A stretch of DNA of 10,725 nt from Chthoniobacter sp. (GCA_025351065.1 JANXWQ010000249.1:1-10725), one strand, 5' to 3'. Shown: positions 1 through 7,244, counted from the first letter of the stretch. The notes: generated by a model from the sequence alone, not told the origin. Translations and numbers: made by a program.

Positions 1-686
1 TCGGCGCGCGCGGCGCGGAGCAGCTCTGGGTGCAGGTGAACGAGGCGCTCACGAGGGCGGGCGGCGCGAGTTTCCACGATGCGCTCGCGCCGCTGAAAGT
101 GCCCGCGAAAGCCGCGAAGGCGTGGCAGCAGCTCGCGCACACGCTGGAGGAAATTGCGCCCGCCGGAGTGCCGCATCCTCCGGCGGAAATGATCCACAGC
201 GTCATCGAGGCGATCTACGACGAGTATGCGGAGGCGCAGTTTGCCAACTACGAAGCGCGCCGCGAAGACCTCAACACGCTCGCCAATTTCGCCAAGCAGT
301 ACACGAGCGCCGGCGACTTCCTCGACCAGCTCGCGCTGCTCACCAACCTCGATCACGAGGCCACTGCGTCGCAGGACGAAACCGAAATGGTCACGCTCTC
401 CAGCGTCCACCAGGCGAAGGGTCTGGAGTGGAAGGCTGTCTTCGTCATCTGGATGACCGACGGCATGTTTCCTTCATCGCGCAGCTTGGAAAATGAAGAC
501 GCCATCGAGGAAGAGCGCCGCCTTTTCTACGTCGCGGTGACCCGCGCGAAGGATGAGCTTTACCTCACCTATCCCCACATGCGCCTGAACGCCGGCTATG
601 GCGAAATGATGCAGCGCCCCAGCCGCTTCCTCGGCGAACTGCCGAAGGCGCTGCTGGAGGAATGGCAGATTAGCGGCGGGTTTTAG
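1..686 (+). CDS. UvrD/PcrA-type ATP-dependent DNA helicase, C-terminal end (5' partial)
   Basis: This is the C-terminal part of a superfamily 1A 3'-5' DNA helicase. The frame is already open at base 3, so the gene starts upstream and the first GTG in the window (30) is not its start. About 227 residues are visible. Motif V is clear at about 390-435 (TLSSVHQAKGLEW), and motif VI follows at about 507-551 (EEERRLFYVAVTRAKDEL), containing the arginine that contacts the ATP gamma-phosphate. The stretch before motif V resembles the 2B/2A region of UvrD/PcrA/Rep. Only about 45 residues follow motif VI, so there is no long PcrA-like C-terminal extension. Such helicases act in mismatch and excision repair or in clearing replication blocks. 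Which paralogue this is cannot be decided without the N-terminus. It converges on the minus-strand pair, with a palindromic hairpin just after its stop. Confidence 0.92.
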   Translation, partial: GARGAEQLWVQVNEALTRAGGASFHDALAPLKVPAKAAKAWQQLAHTLEEIAPAGVPHPPAEMIHSVIEAIYDEYAEAQFANYEARREDLNTLANFAKQYTSAGDFLDQLALLTNLDHEATASQDETEMVTLSSVHQAKGLEWKAVFVIWMTDGMFPSSRSLENEDAIEEERRLFYVAVTRAKDELYLTYPHMRLNAGYGEMMQRPSRFLGELPKALLEEWQISGGF

Positions 687-700
687 CGCGCCTCGCGCGG

Positions 701-730
701 CTGCAGGGAAGCTGGCCGCTTCCCCTGCAG
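701..730. repeat. Palindromic REP-like hairpin between convergent genes
   Basis: The left arm is ctgcagggaagc (701-712), the loop is tggcc (713-717) and the right arm is gcttcccctgcag (718-730). The arms match over 12 pairs with a single bulged C. The element lies 14 bases after the helicase stop and 16 bases before the 3' end of the transglycosylase-like gene. It could serve as a bidirectional transcription stop, although no T-tract follows it directly on the plus strand. Its core (GGGAAGC-TGGC-GCTTCCCC) recurs near the right end of the window at 10691-10711, which marks it as a member of a dispersed repeat family rather than a simple terminator. It lacks the GTAG/CTAC feet of the other copies and has CTGCAG ends instead. 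Confidence 0.8.
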
Positions 731-746
731 CGTGCGGGCTCGGCGG

Positions 747-1601
747 TCAGACCGGGGTGTTTTTTTTGGTCAGCTCCTTGATTTCCGCGAGGTGGTGGCC
801 GCTGCCTTCGCGGATTACGGACCAGTAGGCGGCGGCACCGCGATGTTTCTGATTGACCAGCCGGGTGACGGTGCCGTCACGCGTCAGGAGGTCGGAGAAA
901 ATTTTCAGGCCGCACCGAAGATTGATCAATGGGTTCTCCAAGTCTTTGCCGGCCTTGTTAAGATGCTCGAGGTGGTAGGGTGTTTCATCCTCATAGCTGA
1001 GTTGCAGGAGGCCGATGGAATCCACGCCGAGCGGCGGCGGCTCATGGAAGATGTTATGCGGATCCCAGCCGGACTCGAACTTGGCGACGGCGATGATTAG
1101 CTCGGCCCAGAACTTAACCTGAGTAACAGGCGTCAGGCGGTCATAGCCGGCGATGAAGCCCTCGGGGTTGCCCGCGTCGAGCCGGGGCTTGTATTGTTTG
1201 ACCGAGTCAATGAGTTGCTTGGACCAAGTGGCGCGCTCGGGATGATTGGCTTCCCAGCTTAGGTTGCCGGTAACTTCGGCCTTGCGCACCGCGCCCACGG
1301 GGACGCGCTGGCTGCTGACGAAAACCTCATCGCTGAGAAACAGCACGTCGAAGCCCTGGGCCTGCTTTTGCTGGGCGACGGTGTCGAGCCCCTGGGCGGT
1401 AGGGGTGGTGAAAAGCTCCAGCGGATTCGCCAGCACAATGTCGCGGTCGTCCACGTCCACGGTATTGAACTCGGTGTTATCCGTGGTGTTCTTAGTCGCG
1501 GCCAGGCCTTTGACGAGAAACCGGCCTTCTTCGAGGAAGCGCAGTTCGACTTCGAGTTCGGGCAGGGTCAGGTTCTTGTCGATGCTCAGTGACGTGCTCA
1601 T
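747..1601 (-). CDS. Lytic transglycosylase (SLT)-like protein without a signal peptide
   Basis: This is a 284-residue protein whose C-terminal half looks like a lysozyme-fold SLT/goose-lysozyme-type transglycosylase. The visible hallmarks are the likely catalytic Glu176 in AKFESGWDP, the SIGLLQLSYED segment (195-205) equivalent to the G-L-M-Q motif, NPLINLRCGLKIFSDLL (223-239) resembling the N-P-x-x-N-I-x-x-G helix, and AAAYWSVIR (256-264). These enzymes cleave the MurNAc-GlcNAc bond of peptidoglycan with 1,6-anhydro product formation. Residues 1-155 match no family I can name. The N-terminus is polar, with no signal peptide or membrane segment, which is odd for an enzyme acting on the wall. 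The ATG at 1601 has no clear ribosome binding site. It is the second gene of a pair, 24 bases after the lipoprotein stop, so translation or transcription is probably shared. Catalytic activity is inferred from motifs only. Confidence 0.72.
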   Translation of the reverse strand: MSTSLSIDKNLTLPELEVELRFLEEGRFLVKGLAATKNTTDNTEFNTVDVDDRDIVLANPLELFTTPTAQGLDTVAQQKQAQGFDVLFLSDEVFVSSQRVPVGAVRKAEVTGNLSWEANHPERATWSKQLIDSVKQYKPRLDAGNPEGFIAGYDRLTPVTQVKFWAELIIAVAKFESGWDPHNIFHEPPPLGVDSIGLLQLSYEDETPYHLEHLNKAGKDLENPLINLRCGLKIFSDLLTRDGTVTRLVNQKHRGAAAYWSVIREGSGHHLAEIKELTKKNTPV

Positions 1602-1624
1602 AGTATGGAGAAATGCGGGTTGGG

Positions 1625-2689
1625 TTAGTGAGGCTTGGGCGCGGCGGTCGGAGTGCTGGTGGTTTCGGCAGGCTTTTGGTGGCCTGGCAGGCCGGTGTTA
1701 CCGGTCTTGGTCGCTGGACTTTCGGGTTGGCTGCCAACGACCTCGGCGGCTTCCGCGGCATCGAAGGCATCCTGCCAGCCTTGCAGGTCAGTCTTGGTGC
1801 GGATGGCATCGACCTGGGCGGCGAGGGTATCAATCGGACTGGCGCCGGCGGCCACCGCCGGCCGGTGCTGGGCGAGGATGAAACGCGCGCGCTTTTGCCC
1901 GCCCTGCTGGCGTAACTCCACGACTTGGTCATTAAGACTCCTGCGTCCGGTGCGCACCTCGGCGGCGACACCTTGCGCGCTGGGTGCGCGCGGCGGCGTC
2001 CGGTCGGCAGTTAGCGGTTTGAGATGGATCGGCAGGGCATCGCGGGAGCGGCTGATGTTATTCACCGGGGTGGTGCCGGGGCGCTGCGGCATCGCTCCCT
2101 CGGGCCGGAGGGTTTCATTGGCCTGAATCATGTCCTCGGGCGTGGGCAGATGACCGTTCAGGACTTGGTTCACCATGTCGGCATTGGCTTGCACGATGTT
2201 CGCCAGGGTCCAGCCATTCGGGGTAAGATCGGTCTCGGAGACATGGTTCAGATTCATGGCCACGAAGTCCTTGATCCCCGCATGGATGCGCAGGGCGGCA
2301 TCGGCGTAGGCATTGGTGCGGCCTTTGGCATCAAAGATGTGCTGGAGTTGGACGAGGCCCGCGCCGGCCATGCCGAGGCCGGTCACGGTCGAGGCGCTGT
2401 AAGCCAGCGTGCCCGCCGCGGCGGTGAATCCGGAGAGGCCGGCCAGCGCGGCGTTGGAGCCTTCTCGGCTGTAGCGCGCGCCGGTGGCCCGCGCGCGGAA
2501 TTCGGACTCGACGAAGTTGGCGTAATTCAGTGCGAGGGCATCGGAGTAGCGCGGCGCGGCGGTGGGGTTCACTGGGCCGGCCGGGCTGCCGCCGCGCTGG
2601 GTGTAGGTGGTAAAGGTGGCGGGGTCGGAACTGCAGCCGGCCAGACCGAGGGCGGCGCTGAGCGCGATGGGGCGGAGGAATCGGTTCAT
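1625..2689 (-). CDS. Lipoprotein of unknown function
   Basis: This is a 354-residue protein that I do not recognise. The N-terminus is a classical lipoprotein signal: MNRFLR, a hydrophobic stretch, then a lipobox LAGC with the acylated cysteine at residue 19. Residue +2 is serine, so by the enterobacterial rule it would not be retained in the inner membrane. Residues about 79-115 are rich in Ala, Gly, Ser and Thr and weakly hydrophobic, and could be a packed helical hairpin or membrane-associated segment. Residues 120-195 look helical. The region 196-250 is Pro/Arg-rich and probably disordered, and the C-terminal 35 residues form a Pro/Thr/Ser/Lys tail typical of periplasmic linkers. It is the first gene of the unit with the transglycosylase-like protein, so a role at the cell envelope with peptidoglycan as the common target is reasonable. 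The start codon has no obvious Shine-Dalgarno sequence. Confidence 0.75.
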   Translation of the reverse strand: MNRFLRPIALSAALGLAGCSSDPATFTTYTQRGGSPAGPVNPTAAPRYSDALALNYANFVESEFRARATGARYSREGSNAALAGLSGFTAAAGTLAYSASTVTGLGMAGAGLVQLQHIFDAKGRTNAYADAALRIHAGIKDFVAMNLNHVSETDLTPNGWTLANIVQANADMVNQVLNGHLPTPEDMIQANETLRPEGAMPQRPGTTPVNNISRSRDALPIHLKPLTADRTPPRAPSAQGVAAEVRTGRRSLNDQVVELRQQGGQKRARFILAQHRPAVAAGASPIDTLAAQVDAIRTKTDLQGWQDAFDAAEAAEVVGSQPESPATKTGNTGLPGHQKPAETTSTPTAAPKPH

Positions 2690-3091
2690 GTGGGTTGGGG
2701 TGGTGAAAGTTCAGGCCGCATCATTCATTTTGCGCGAGCCGAAGCGAGCGCCATTCCGGCTTCAGGGAGCGGGCTGCGCTGGGTCAGCGCTGCGGCGGTG
2801 GCGAATCACCTTTCCTTTTCACCGTCCCGATGCTGCCCGGCGGATGGAGGGATGAAAACCGGGGATTTTCCGCAATCTGCATAGGGAAAGTGGCGCAAAA
2901 TGAATGGGGAAATCCCACTGCCGCGCGACGGGAATTGCCGAAAAACGCGCTTGCTACGCGGGCCTTGATTATTGGACAACCACGCCAACGCGGTTGCCTG
3001 ATTCTTTTTTCCGGCGGTCGGAAAGCAGGGCGAAGCAGCCGCGGGTGCCCAAACAAAAACCCAAAAAAATTCCCAAGCAGGAGGAAGGCTT
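2690..3091. other. Divergent intergenic region with two small hairpins
   Basis: These 402 bases separate the minus-strand lipoprotein unit from the plus-strand response regulator, so promoters for both should lie here, but I could not identify convincing -35/-10 pairs. Two short stem-loops are visible. One is GCGCTG-ggt-CAGCGC at 2776-2790. The other, at 2977-2996, has 8-base arms (CAACCACG/CGCGGTTG, one mismatch) around a CCAA loop and is followed by a run of six T at 3005-3010, resembling a weak attenuator or terminator upstream of the response regulator. An A-rich stretch (about 3051-3069) precedes the regulator's Shine-Dalgarno sequence. The open frames crossing this area show no recognisable protein and no ribosome binding site, and I do not consider them genes. 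Confidence 0.5.
3079..3084 (+). promoter_or_regulatory. Consensus Shine-Dalgarno sequence of the response regulator
   Basis: AGGAGG lies 7 bases before the ATG at 3092 and fixes that start. It is the only perfect Shine-Dalgarno sequence I see ahead of a gene in this window. The other genes with visible starts have weak sites or none, so this regulator is probably translated more efficiently or by a more canonical route than its neighbours. Confidence 0.85.
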
Positions 3092-3727
3092 ATGAAGACG
3101 AATGTTGTTTTGGTGGAAGACCACCGTTCCGTGCGGCAGATGCTGGCGCTGGTTCTGGAGCGCGAAGGCGGCTACGCGCTGGTGGGCGAGGCCGGCACGG
3201 GTTATGAGGCATTGAAAGTGTGCGCGCGGGAACGGCCGCGGCTGGTCATCCTCGATCTCGCGCTGCCGGAGCTGAACGGGCTGGAGGTGCTGCGCCGGCT
3301 GCGCGCGGAGGCGCGGGAGACGCGGGTGCTGATTTACAGCGGGGTGGAAAACCGCGAGGTGCTGCTCGAGGCGCTGCGCGAGCGGCCGCACGGTTTTGTC
3401 CACAAGCGCGATGAGCTGTCGGTGCTGCGCGAGGCGCTGCGCGCGGTGACAGCGGGGGCGTCGTTTCTCACGCCCTTTGCCACCGAGCTGGTGGATGCCG
3501 CGCGCAGCCCGGAGACCCCGCGGACGCCGCTGAGCGAGCGCGAGCGCGCGGTGCTGCAAATGGTGGCCGAAGGCATGAGCAGCAAGGCAATGGGCGACCG
3601 CCTCGGCATCGCGTCGAAGACCGTGGATCACTACCGCTCGGCGCTGATGGTGAAGCTGGACCTCCACGACATCGCGCGGCTCACGCGCTACGCCGTGCAG
3701 CATGGCATGGTGCCGGGCGAGGCGTAG
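3092..3727 (+). CDS. NarL/FixJ-family response regulator (REC + LuxR-type HTH)
   Basis: This is a 211-residue DNA-binding response regulator of normal length for the family. The receiver domain covers about residues 3-120. It shows the acidic pair Glu9-Asp10, the phosphoacceptor Asp55 in LVILDLALPELNGLE, Ser83 in the Thr/Ser switch position and the conserved Lys105 in FVHKRDE. The LuxR-type helix-turn-helix covers about 146-205: LSERERAVLQMVAEGMSSKAM, then a recognition helix in SKTVDHYRSALMVKL. The whole receiver site is intact, so regulation by phosphorylation is expected. No histidine kinase lies in the window, which makes it an orphan here. Its targets cannot be read from the sequence; the divergent lipoprotein unit across the 402-base intergenic region and malQ downstream (92 bases from its stop to malQ's ATG) are the nearest candidates. 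Confidence 0.93.
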   Translation: MKTNVVLVEDHRSVRQMLALVLEREGGYALVGEAGTGYEALKVCARERPRLVILDLALPELNGLEVLRRLRAEARETRVLIYSGVENREVLLEALRERPHGFVHKRDELSVLREALRAVTAGASFLTPFATELVDAARSPETPRTPLSERERAVLQMVAEGMSSKAMGDRLGIASKTVDHYRSALMVKLDLHDIARLTRYAVQHGMVPGEA

Positions 3728-3819
3728 GCGTGGCGGGTGGAAAGTTGACGGCTTGATGCGCGGCGCTTGCACTTTCACTTGCCCGGCGCGGCGCGGGCTG
3801 TTTGAAACTCGCGCGCTGC

Positions 3820-5562
3820 ATGGACATCACACCTGACCAACCGCTCGCCGGCCTGCTGGCTCCACTTTTCGCGCTGCGCGGAAAAAACGACTTTGGCATC
3901 GGCGACCTCAGCGCGCTGCGCGAACTGGTGGACTGGGCGGCGGAGCAGGGCTTCGCGATGGTGCAACTGCTGCCGGTCAACGAAACCGGCAACGACAACT
4001 CGCCCTACAACGCGATTTCGTCCGTGGCGCTGGAACCGCTGACCATCGAAATCACGCCGGCGGCGCTGCCGGATCTGAGCGCGGAGGACATCGCGGCGGC
4101 GGCCCACGGCATCGACCTCGCCGTGCTGAACGCCGGGCCAGTGGCTTATGGACTGGCGAAAGGGCTGCGCGAAAATATGCTGGCGCGGGCGTTTGAAAAT
4201 TTCCTCGCGCGGACCTGGCGCAGCCACGGCGTACGGCTGCGGCGCTACCGGAAATTTTGCAGCGCTGAGGCCGCGTGGCTGGAGGACTACGTGCTCTTTC
4301 GCGTGCTCATGGACGAAAACGGCGGCAGCGAGCGCTGGGATTCCTGGCCCGCCGAGCAGCAGAGCGCCGGGACCGCGCGCCGCTGGCTCGCCGCGCAGAC
4401 TCCCGCGCGGCAGCGCGCGATCAAGCGCGCGATGCGCTTTCGCCGGTACGTGCAATGGCTCGTGTGGGAGCAGTGGGCCGCGGTGAAAAAATACGCCGAG
4501 GCGCGCGGCGTCGCGCTCATGGGCGACATCCCGTTTGGCGTCAGCTACTACAGCGCCGACGTGTGGGCGGAGCCGGAGATTTTCGATCACACCTGGTGCG
4601 GCGGCTGTCCGCCCGAGCGCGTTTTTGAAACCGATCCCTTCACCTACAAATGGGGGCAGAACTGGGGCATCCCGCTCTACCGCTGGGCGGCTTTGCGGGA
4701 GCGCGATTTCGACTGGTGGCGGCAGCGCGTGCGCAAAGTGCGCGGCTGTTTCCACCTTTTCCGCATCGACCACATCCTCGGTTTTTTCCGCATCTACGGC
4801 TTCCCCTGGCGGCCGCAGCTCAACGCCGATTTTCTCCCCCTCACCGAGGAGGAGGCCCGCGCCCGCACCGGCGGCGAGCTGCCGCATTTCCAGCCGTATG
4901 AGGACGACACCGATGCGCACAAGGCCGCGAACTGCGCGCAGGGTGAGGAGGTATTGCGCGCGCTGATGGAGGAATGCGGCGCGTTCCGGCTCATCGGCGA
5001 AGACCTCGGCGTGGTGCCCGACTACGTGCGCCCGTGCCTCACGCGCCTCGGCATCGCGGGTTTCAAAATCCCGTACTGGGAGACCGAGCCCGACGGCGCG
5101 CTGACGCCTGGCGCAACCTACCAGCGGCTCTCAGCCACGACTTACGCCACGCACGATTTCGAGCCGCTCCGCGCGACGTGGGAAAGCTGGATGGCGAAAA
5201 TCGAAGCCGCCGAAACCGGCGGCCCCGAAACCCACGCCGCGCGCGACACCGCGTGGCGCGACGTGCGCCGGCTGGCCGCGTGGGCGGGCTTCGAGGTGCC
5301 GCAAATCACGCCCTACACGGACGACGTGCATGAGCGGCTCCTGCACGCGCTTTTCGCCAGCAACGCGTGGCTGGGCATCTACATGATTACCGATCTTTTC
5401 GCGTCCTCGCAGCGCTTCAACGTGCCCGGCGCGATCAGCGAATCCAACTGGAGCCAGCGCCTGAACACACCCATCCACGCCTGGCGCGACGACGCGGAGC
5501 TGGCGGAAAAAATGGCCCGCATCCGCGAGGTCATTCGCGCCACGGGCCGCACGCGCGCGTGA
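3820..5562 (+). CDS. malQ: 4-alpha-glucanotransferase (amylomaltase, GH77)
   Basis: This 580-residue glycoside hydrolase family 77 enzyme transfers alpha-1,4-glucan chains between maltodextrins, in the cytoplasm, during glycogen or maltodextrin metabolism. Numbered from the ATG at 3820, the catalytic residues are all present: nucleophile Asp317 in FRIDHILGFF, acid/base Glu394 in LIGEDLGVVPDYV and stabilising Asp446 in YATHDFEPL. Near the N-terminus are the family's FGIGDLSAL and QLLPVNETGNDNSPYNAISS segments, and GDIPFGVSYYSADVW lies in mid-protein. There is no extra carbohydrate-binding module, unlike plant DPE2. A TTG 18 bases upstream (3802) is also in frame. I prefer the ATG because homology begins just after it, and neither start has a Shine-Dalgarno sequence. 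The stop lies 43 bases before the likely hslO start, so the two may be cotranscribed. Confidence 0.95.
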   Translation: MDITPDQPLAGLLAPLFALRGKNDFGIGDLSALRELVDWAAEQGFAMVQLLPVNETGNDNSPYNAISSVALEPLTIEITPAALPDLSAEDIAAAAHGIDLAVLNAGPVAYGLAKGLRENMLARAFENFLARTWRSHGVRLRRYRKFCSAEAAWLEDYVLFRVLMDENGGSERWDSWPAEQQSAGTARRWLAAQTPARQRAIKRAMRFRRYVQWLVWEQWAAVKKYAEARGVALMGDIPFGVSYYSADVWAEPEIFDHTWCGGCPPERVFETDPFTYKWGQNWGIPLYRWAALRERDFDWWRQRVRKVRGCFHLFRIDHILGFFRIYGFPWRPQLNADFLPLTEEEARARTGGELPHFQPYEDDTDAHKAANCAQGEEVLRALMEECGAFRLIGEDLGVVPDYVRPCLTRLGIAGFKIPYWETEPDGALTPGATYQRLSATTYATHDFEPLRATWESWMAKIEAAETGGPETHAARDTAWRDVRRLAAWAGFEVPQITPYTDDVHERLLHALFASNAWLGIYMITDLFASSQRFNVPGAISESNWSQRLNTPIHAWRDDAELAEKMARIREVIRATGRTRA

Positions 5563-5572
5563 GGAAAAAGAT

Positions 5573-5598
5573 GCAGCCCGCGAAAAGTGCGGGCATGC
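5573..5598 (+). terminator. Hairpin between malQ and hslO (weak terminator or processing stem)
   Basis: The stem is GCCCGC (5576-5581) with GCGGGC (5589-5594) and a 7-base GAAAAGT loop. Outer GCA/TGC pairs extend it through one bulged A. Only TTT follows, so it is a poor intrinsic terminator. It ends 7 bases before the likely hslO GTG start and could instead affect translation initiation or mRNA stability. Confidence 0.4.
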
Positions 5599-5605
5599 TT
5601 TGCGC

Positions 5606-6412
5606 GTGAATGATTCCGAAAAAACGCCCGCCGAGCCCGGCCTCGAAGTGCGCAGCTACTTTGTCCGCGGGCGCAATGCGCTGCTTACCCGCGCGGACTT
5701 TGGCGAGCTCTACGTGGACTACTACCTGCACCAGGGCCAGCTCGGCGCGCAGCACGAGCCGCGCGATGACGAGCTGCTGAAGCAGGCGCTCGCCGCCGTC
5801 ACGCTGCACGCGGCGGCGCGTCCGTGGAGCGAGTCGGTGGCGTGGACGATCCACCTCCAGAAGCCGCTGCTGAATCTTTTCGTTGCCGGCGACAACCGGC
5901 TCGGCACCGTCGTCGGCCAGCTTTTCACCGACGAGGTGAAAGACGTGGGCCAGCAGCTTTTCGTCGCCGACGTGGTGCGCGAACGCGCGGACACGCGGCG
6001 CAGCGCGGTCGAATTCACGGGCGCGGATATTTTCCGCGCCGTCGAGCAGTACTATGCGCAAAGCGAGCAGCGGCCCGCGCGCTTTTTCCAATACGCGGAG
6101 GAGGATTTCGTCTTTCTTTCCGCGCAGCCGCAGTGCGATCTCGCGTGGCTCGAAGGGCTCGACGACGCGGCCATGCTCACGCTCGACCACACCGAGGAGC
6201 TGAGCCTTTTGGAAACGCGCCGCTACCGCTGGGAGTGCGGCTGCACGCAGGCGCGGATGTTCGCCGTGCTCGCGCAGATCATGCGCGCGGACCCGGACGG
6301 GCTCTTCGGCGAGGAGCCCGTGGTGCGCATGAGCTGCCCGCGCTGCGGCGCGCGCCACACCATCACGCGCGAGGCGCTGGAGGCGTACGTGGGGAGTGAA
6401 AGTGGAAAGTGA
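5606..6412 (+). CDS. hslO: Divergent Hsp33-family redox-regulated chaperone
   Basis: This is a 268-residue homologue of Hsp33, a cytoplasmic holdase activated by oxidative unfolding. The C-terminal zinc domain has the diagnostic cysteines in CxC...CxxC arrangement: Cys211 and Cys213 (ECGCTQ), then Cys244 and Cys247 (SCPRCGARHTITREALEAY), with 30 residues between pairs as in the family. Upstream, YYAQSEQRP (149-157) matches the Hsp33 YF-x-x-SEQ-x-P signature. The first 140 residues diverge from the textbook enzyme: the usual GDG-PLGGL region reads GDNRLGTVVGQLF. The start is uncertain. TTG (5600) and GTG (5606) are both in frame and lack a clear ribosome binding site; I chose GTG. The 3' end overlaps tcdA by 17 bases, implying translational coupling. 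A fifth cysteine (Cys177) lies in the linker region. Hsp33 membership is well supported; chaperone activity is inferred. Confidence 0.82.
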   Translation: MNDSEKTPAEPGLEVRSYFVRGRNALLTRADFGELYVDYYLHQGQLGAQHEPRDDELLKQALAAVTLHAAARPWSESVAWTIHLQKPLLNLFVAGDNRLGTVVGQLFTDEVKDVGQQLFVADVVRERADTRRSAVEFTGADIFRAVEQYYAQSEQRPARFFQYAEEDFVFLSAQPQCDLAWLEGLDDAAMLTLDHTEELSLLETRRYRWECGCTQARMFAVLAQIMRADPDGLFGEEPVVRMSCPRCGARHTITREALEAYVGSESGK

Positions 6413-7190
6413 AGATGACGATTACGCGCGGCGCTTTGGCGGCATCGCGCGGCTGTATGGAAAGGCCGCGCTGCCGCGGCTGCGCGCGGCGCAGGTCTGC
6501 GTGATCGGCGTCGGCGGCGTGGGCTCGTGGACGGTCGAGGCGCTGGCGCGCTCGGGCGTGGGCGCGCTCACCATGATCGACTTCGATGACGTGTGCGTGA
6601 CGAATGTGAACCGCCAGCTCCCCGCGCTCGACGGGCAGGTCGGGCGCGCGAAAACGGAGGTGCTGGCCGAGCGCGTGCAGCTCATCAATCCGGCGTGTGC
6701 GGTGACTTCGGTGATGGAATTTTTCACCGCCGCCAGCGCCGCGCGACTGCTCGAAACGCGCTACGATTTCGTGGTCGATGCGACGGACAAGCTGGCCAAC
6801 AAATGCGTGATCATCACCGGCTGCCGCGAGCGCGGCATCCCCGTAATGACGATGGGCGGCGCGGGCGGCAAGCGCGACGGCACCGCCGTCCGCGTGGCCG
6901 ATCTCGCGCAGACCGAGCAGGACGAACTGCTCCGCCAGGTGCGCCGCAAACTGCGCCGCGAATGCGGCTTCTCGCGCGACGTGCGCGCGGAGTTTGGCGT
7001 GCCGTGCGTGTACTCGCCGGAGCAGCCGTTCTATCCCTGGTCGAGCGGCGAATGTGCCCGCGAGCCCGAGCCTGGCGGCAGCCTCACGCTCGATTGCGCG
7101 ACCGGCTTTGGCACCGCGACTTTTGTGACCGGCGCGTTCGGCTTCGCCGCCGCTGGCGAAGTCGTGCGCCGCCTCGCGCTCGGCAAGTAG
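6396..7190 (+). CDS. tcdA: tRNA threonylcarbamoyladenosine dehydratase (ThiF/E1-like)
   Basis: This 264-residue E1-like protein matches TcdA (CsdL/YgdL), which uses ATP to cyclise t6A37 to ct6A in ANN-decoding tRNAs. The adenylation site shows GVGGVGSW (38-45), the DFDDV acidic segment (62-66), NRQ (72-74), Lys86 and DATDKLANKCVI (128-139). Family-specific parts follow: GGAGGKRDGTAVRVADLAQTEQD (154-176), VYSPEQP (205-211) and TGFGTATFVTGAFGF (236-250). Length is normal. The start is a GTG inside the end of hslO; a second in-frame GTG at 6402 is possible, and GGGAG just upstream could serve as its ribosome binding site. The stop codon TAG lies within the palindromic repeat that follows. A SufE/CsdE-like gene lies about 0.8 kb away on the opposite strand, recalling the E. 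coli csdA-csdE-csdL locus. Confidence 0.93.
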   Translation: MKVESEDDDYARRFGGIARLYGKAALPRLRAAQVCVIGVGGVGSWTVEALARSGVGALTMIDFDDVCVTNVNRQLPALDGQVGRAKTEVLAERVQLINPACAVTSVMEFFTAASAARLLETRYDFVVDATDKLANKCVIITGCRERGIPVMTMGGAGGKRDGTAVRVADLAQTEQDELLRQVRRKLRRECGFSRDVRAEFGVPCVYSPEQPFYPWSSGECAREPEPGGSLTLDCATGFGTATFVTGAFGFAAAGEVVRRLALGK

Positions 7191-7244
7191 CTCGGGCTTC
7201 AGCCCGAACACCCGCGCGCGTTTCGACTGAAGTCGAAGCTACTT
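7185..7244. repeat. Two-hairpin GTAG...CTAC palindromic element (REPIN-like) between convergent genes
   Basis: The outer arms AAGTAGCT (7185-7192) and AGCTACTT (7237-7244) are perfect inverted copies. Inside are two separate perfect hairpins: TCGGGCT-TC-AGCCCGA (7192-7207) and TTCGACT-GA-AGTCGAA (7222-7237), with a short GC-rich spacer between them. The element fills the whole gap between tcdA and tatD, and each end contributes a TAG stop: tcdA stops at 7188-7190, tatD at 7239-7241 on the other strand. It would fold in RNA from either direction and so could stop or stabilise both transcripts. The GTAG foot and paired inverted hairpins resemble REP/REPIN elements recognised by RAYT transposases; that identity is inference. 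Confidence 0.85.

Noticed and set aside
2690..3091. A riboswitch or small RNA gene in the divergent intergenic region
   Set aside because: Only two short stem-loops are visible, and no known riboswitch core could be recognised.
2969..3778. 269-codon minus-strand frame opposite the response regulator
   Set aside because: The product is His/Arg/Gln-rich low complexity and runs antisense to a clear response regulator.
3802..3819. TTG start of malQ at 3802
   Set aside because: It adds six residues with no ribosome binding site. The ATG at 3820 is simpler, though the TTG is not excluded.
3775..4920. Long minus-strand open frame (381 codons) opposite malQ
   Set aside because: It is antisense to a gene with all catalytic residues. 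Its product is Arg/Ala/Gly-rich with no domain, as expected from GC-rich third-position bias.
2703..6403. Exact octamer GTGAAAGT at 2703-2710, 6396-6403 and inverted at 3771-3778, near gene starts
   Set aside because: Only three copies were found, one of them coding, with no common spacing to start codons. This is too few to call an operator without genome-wide counts.
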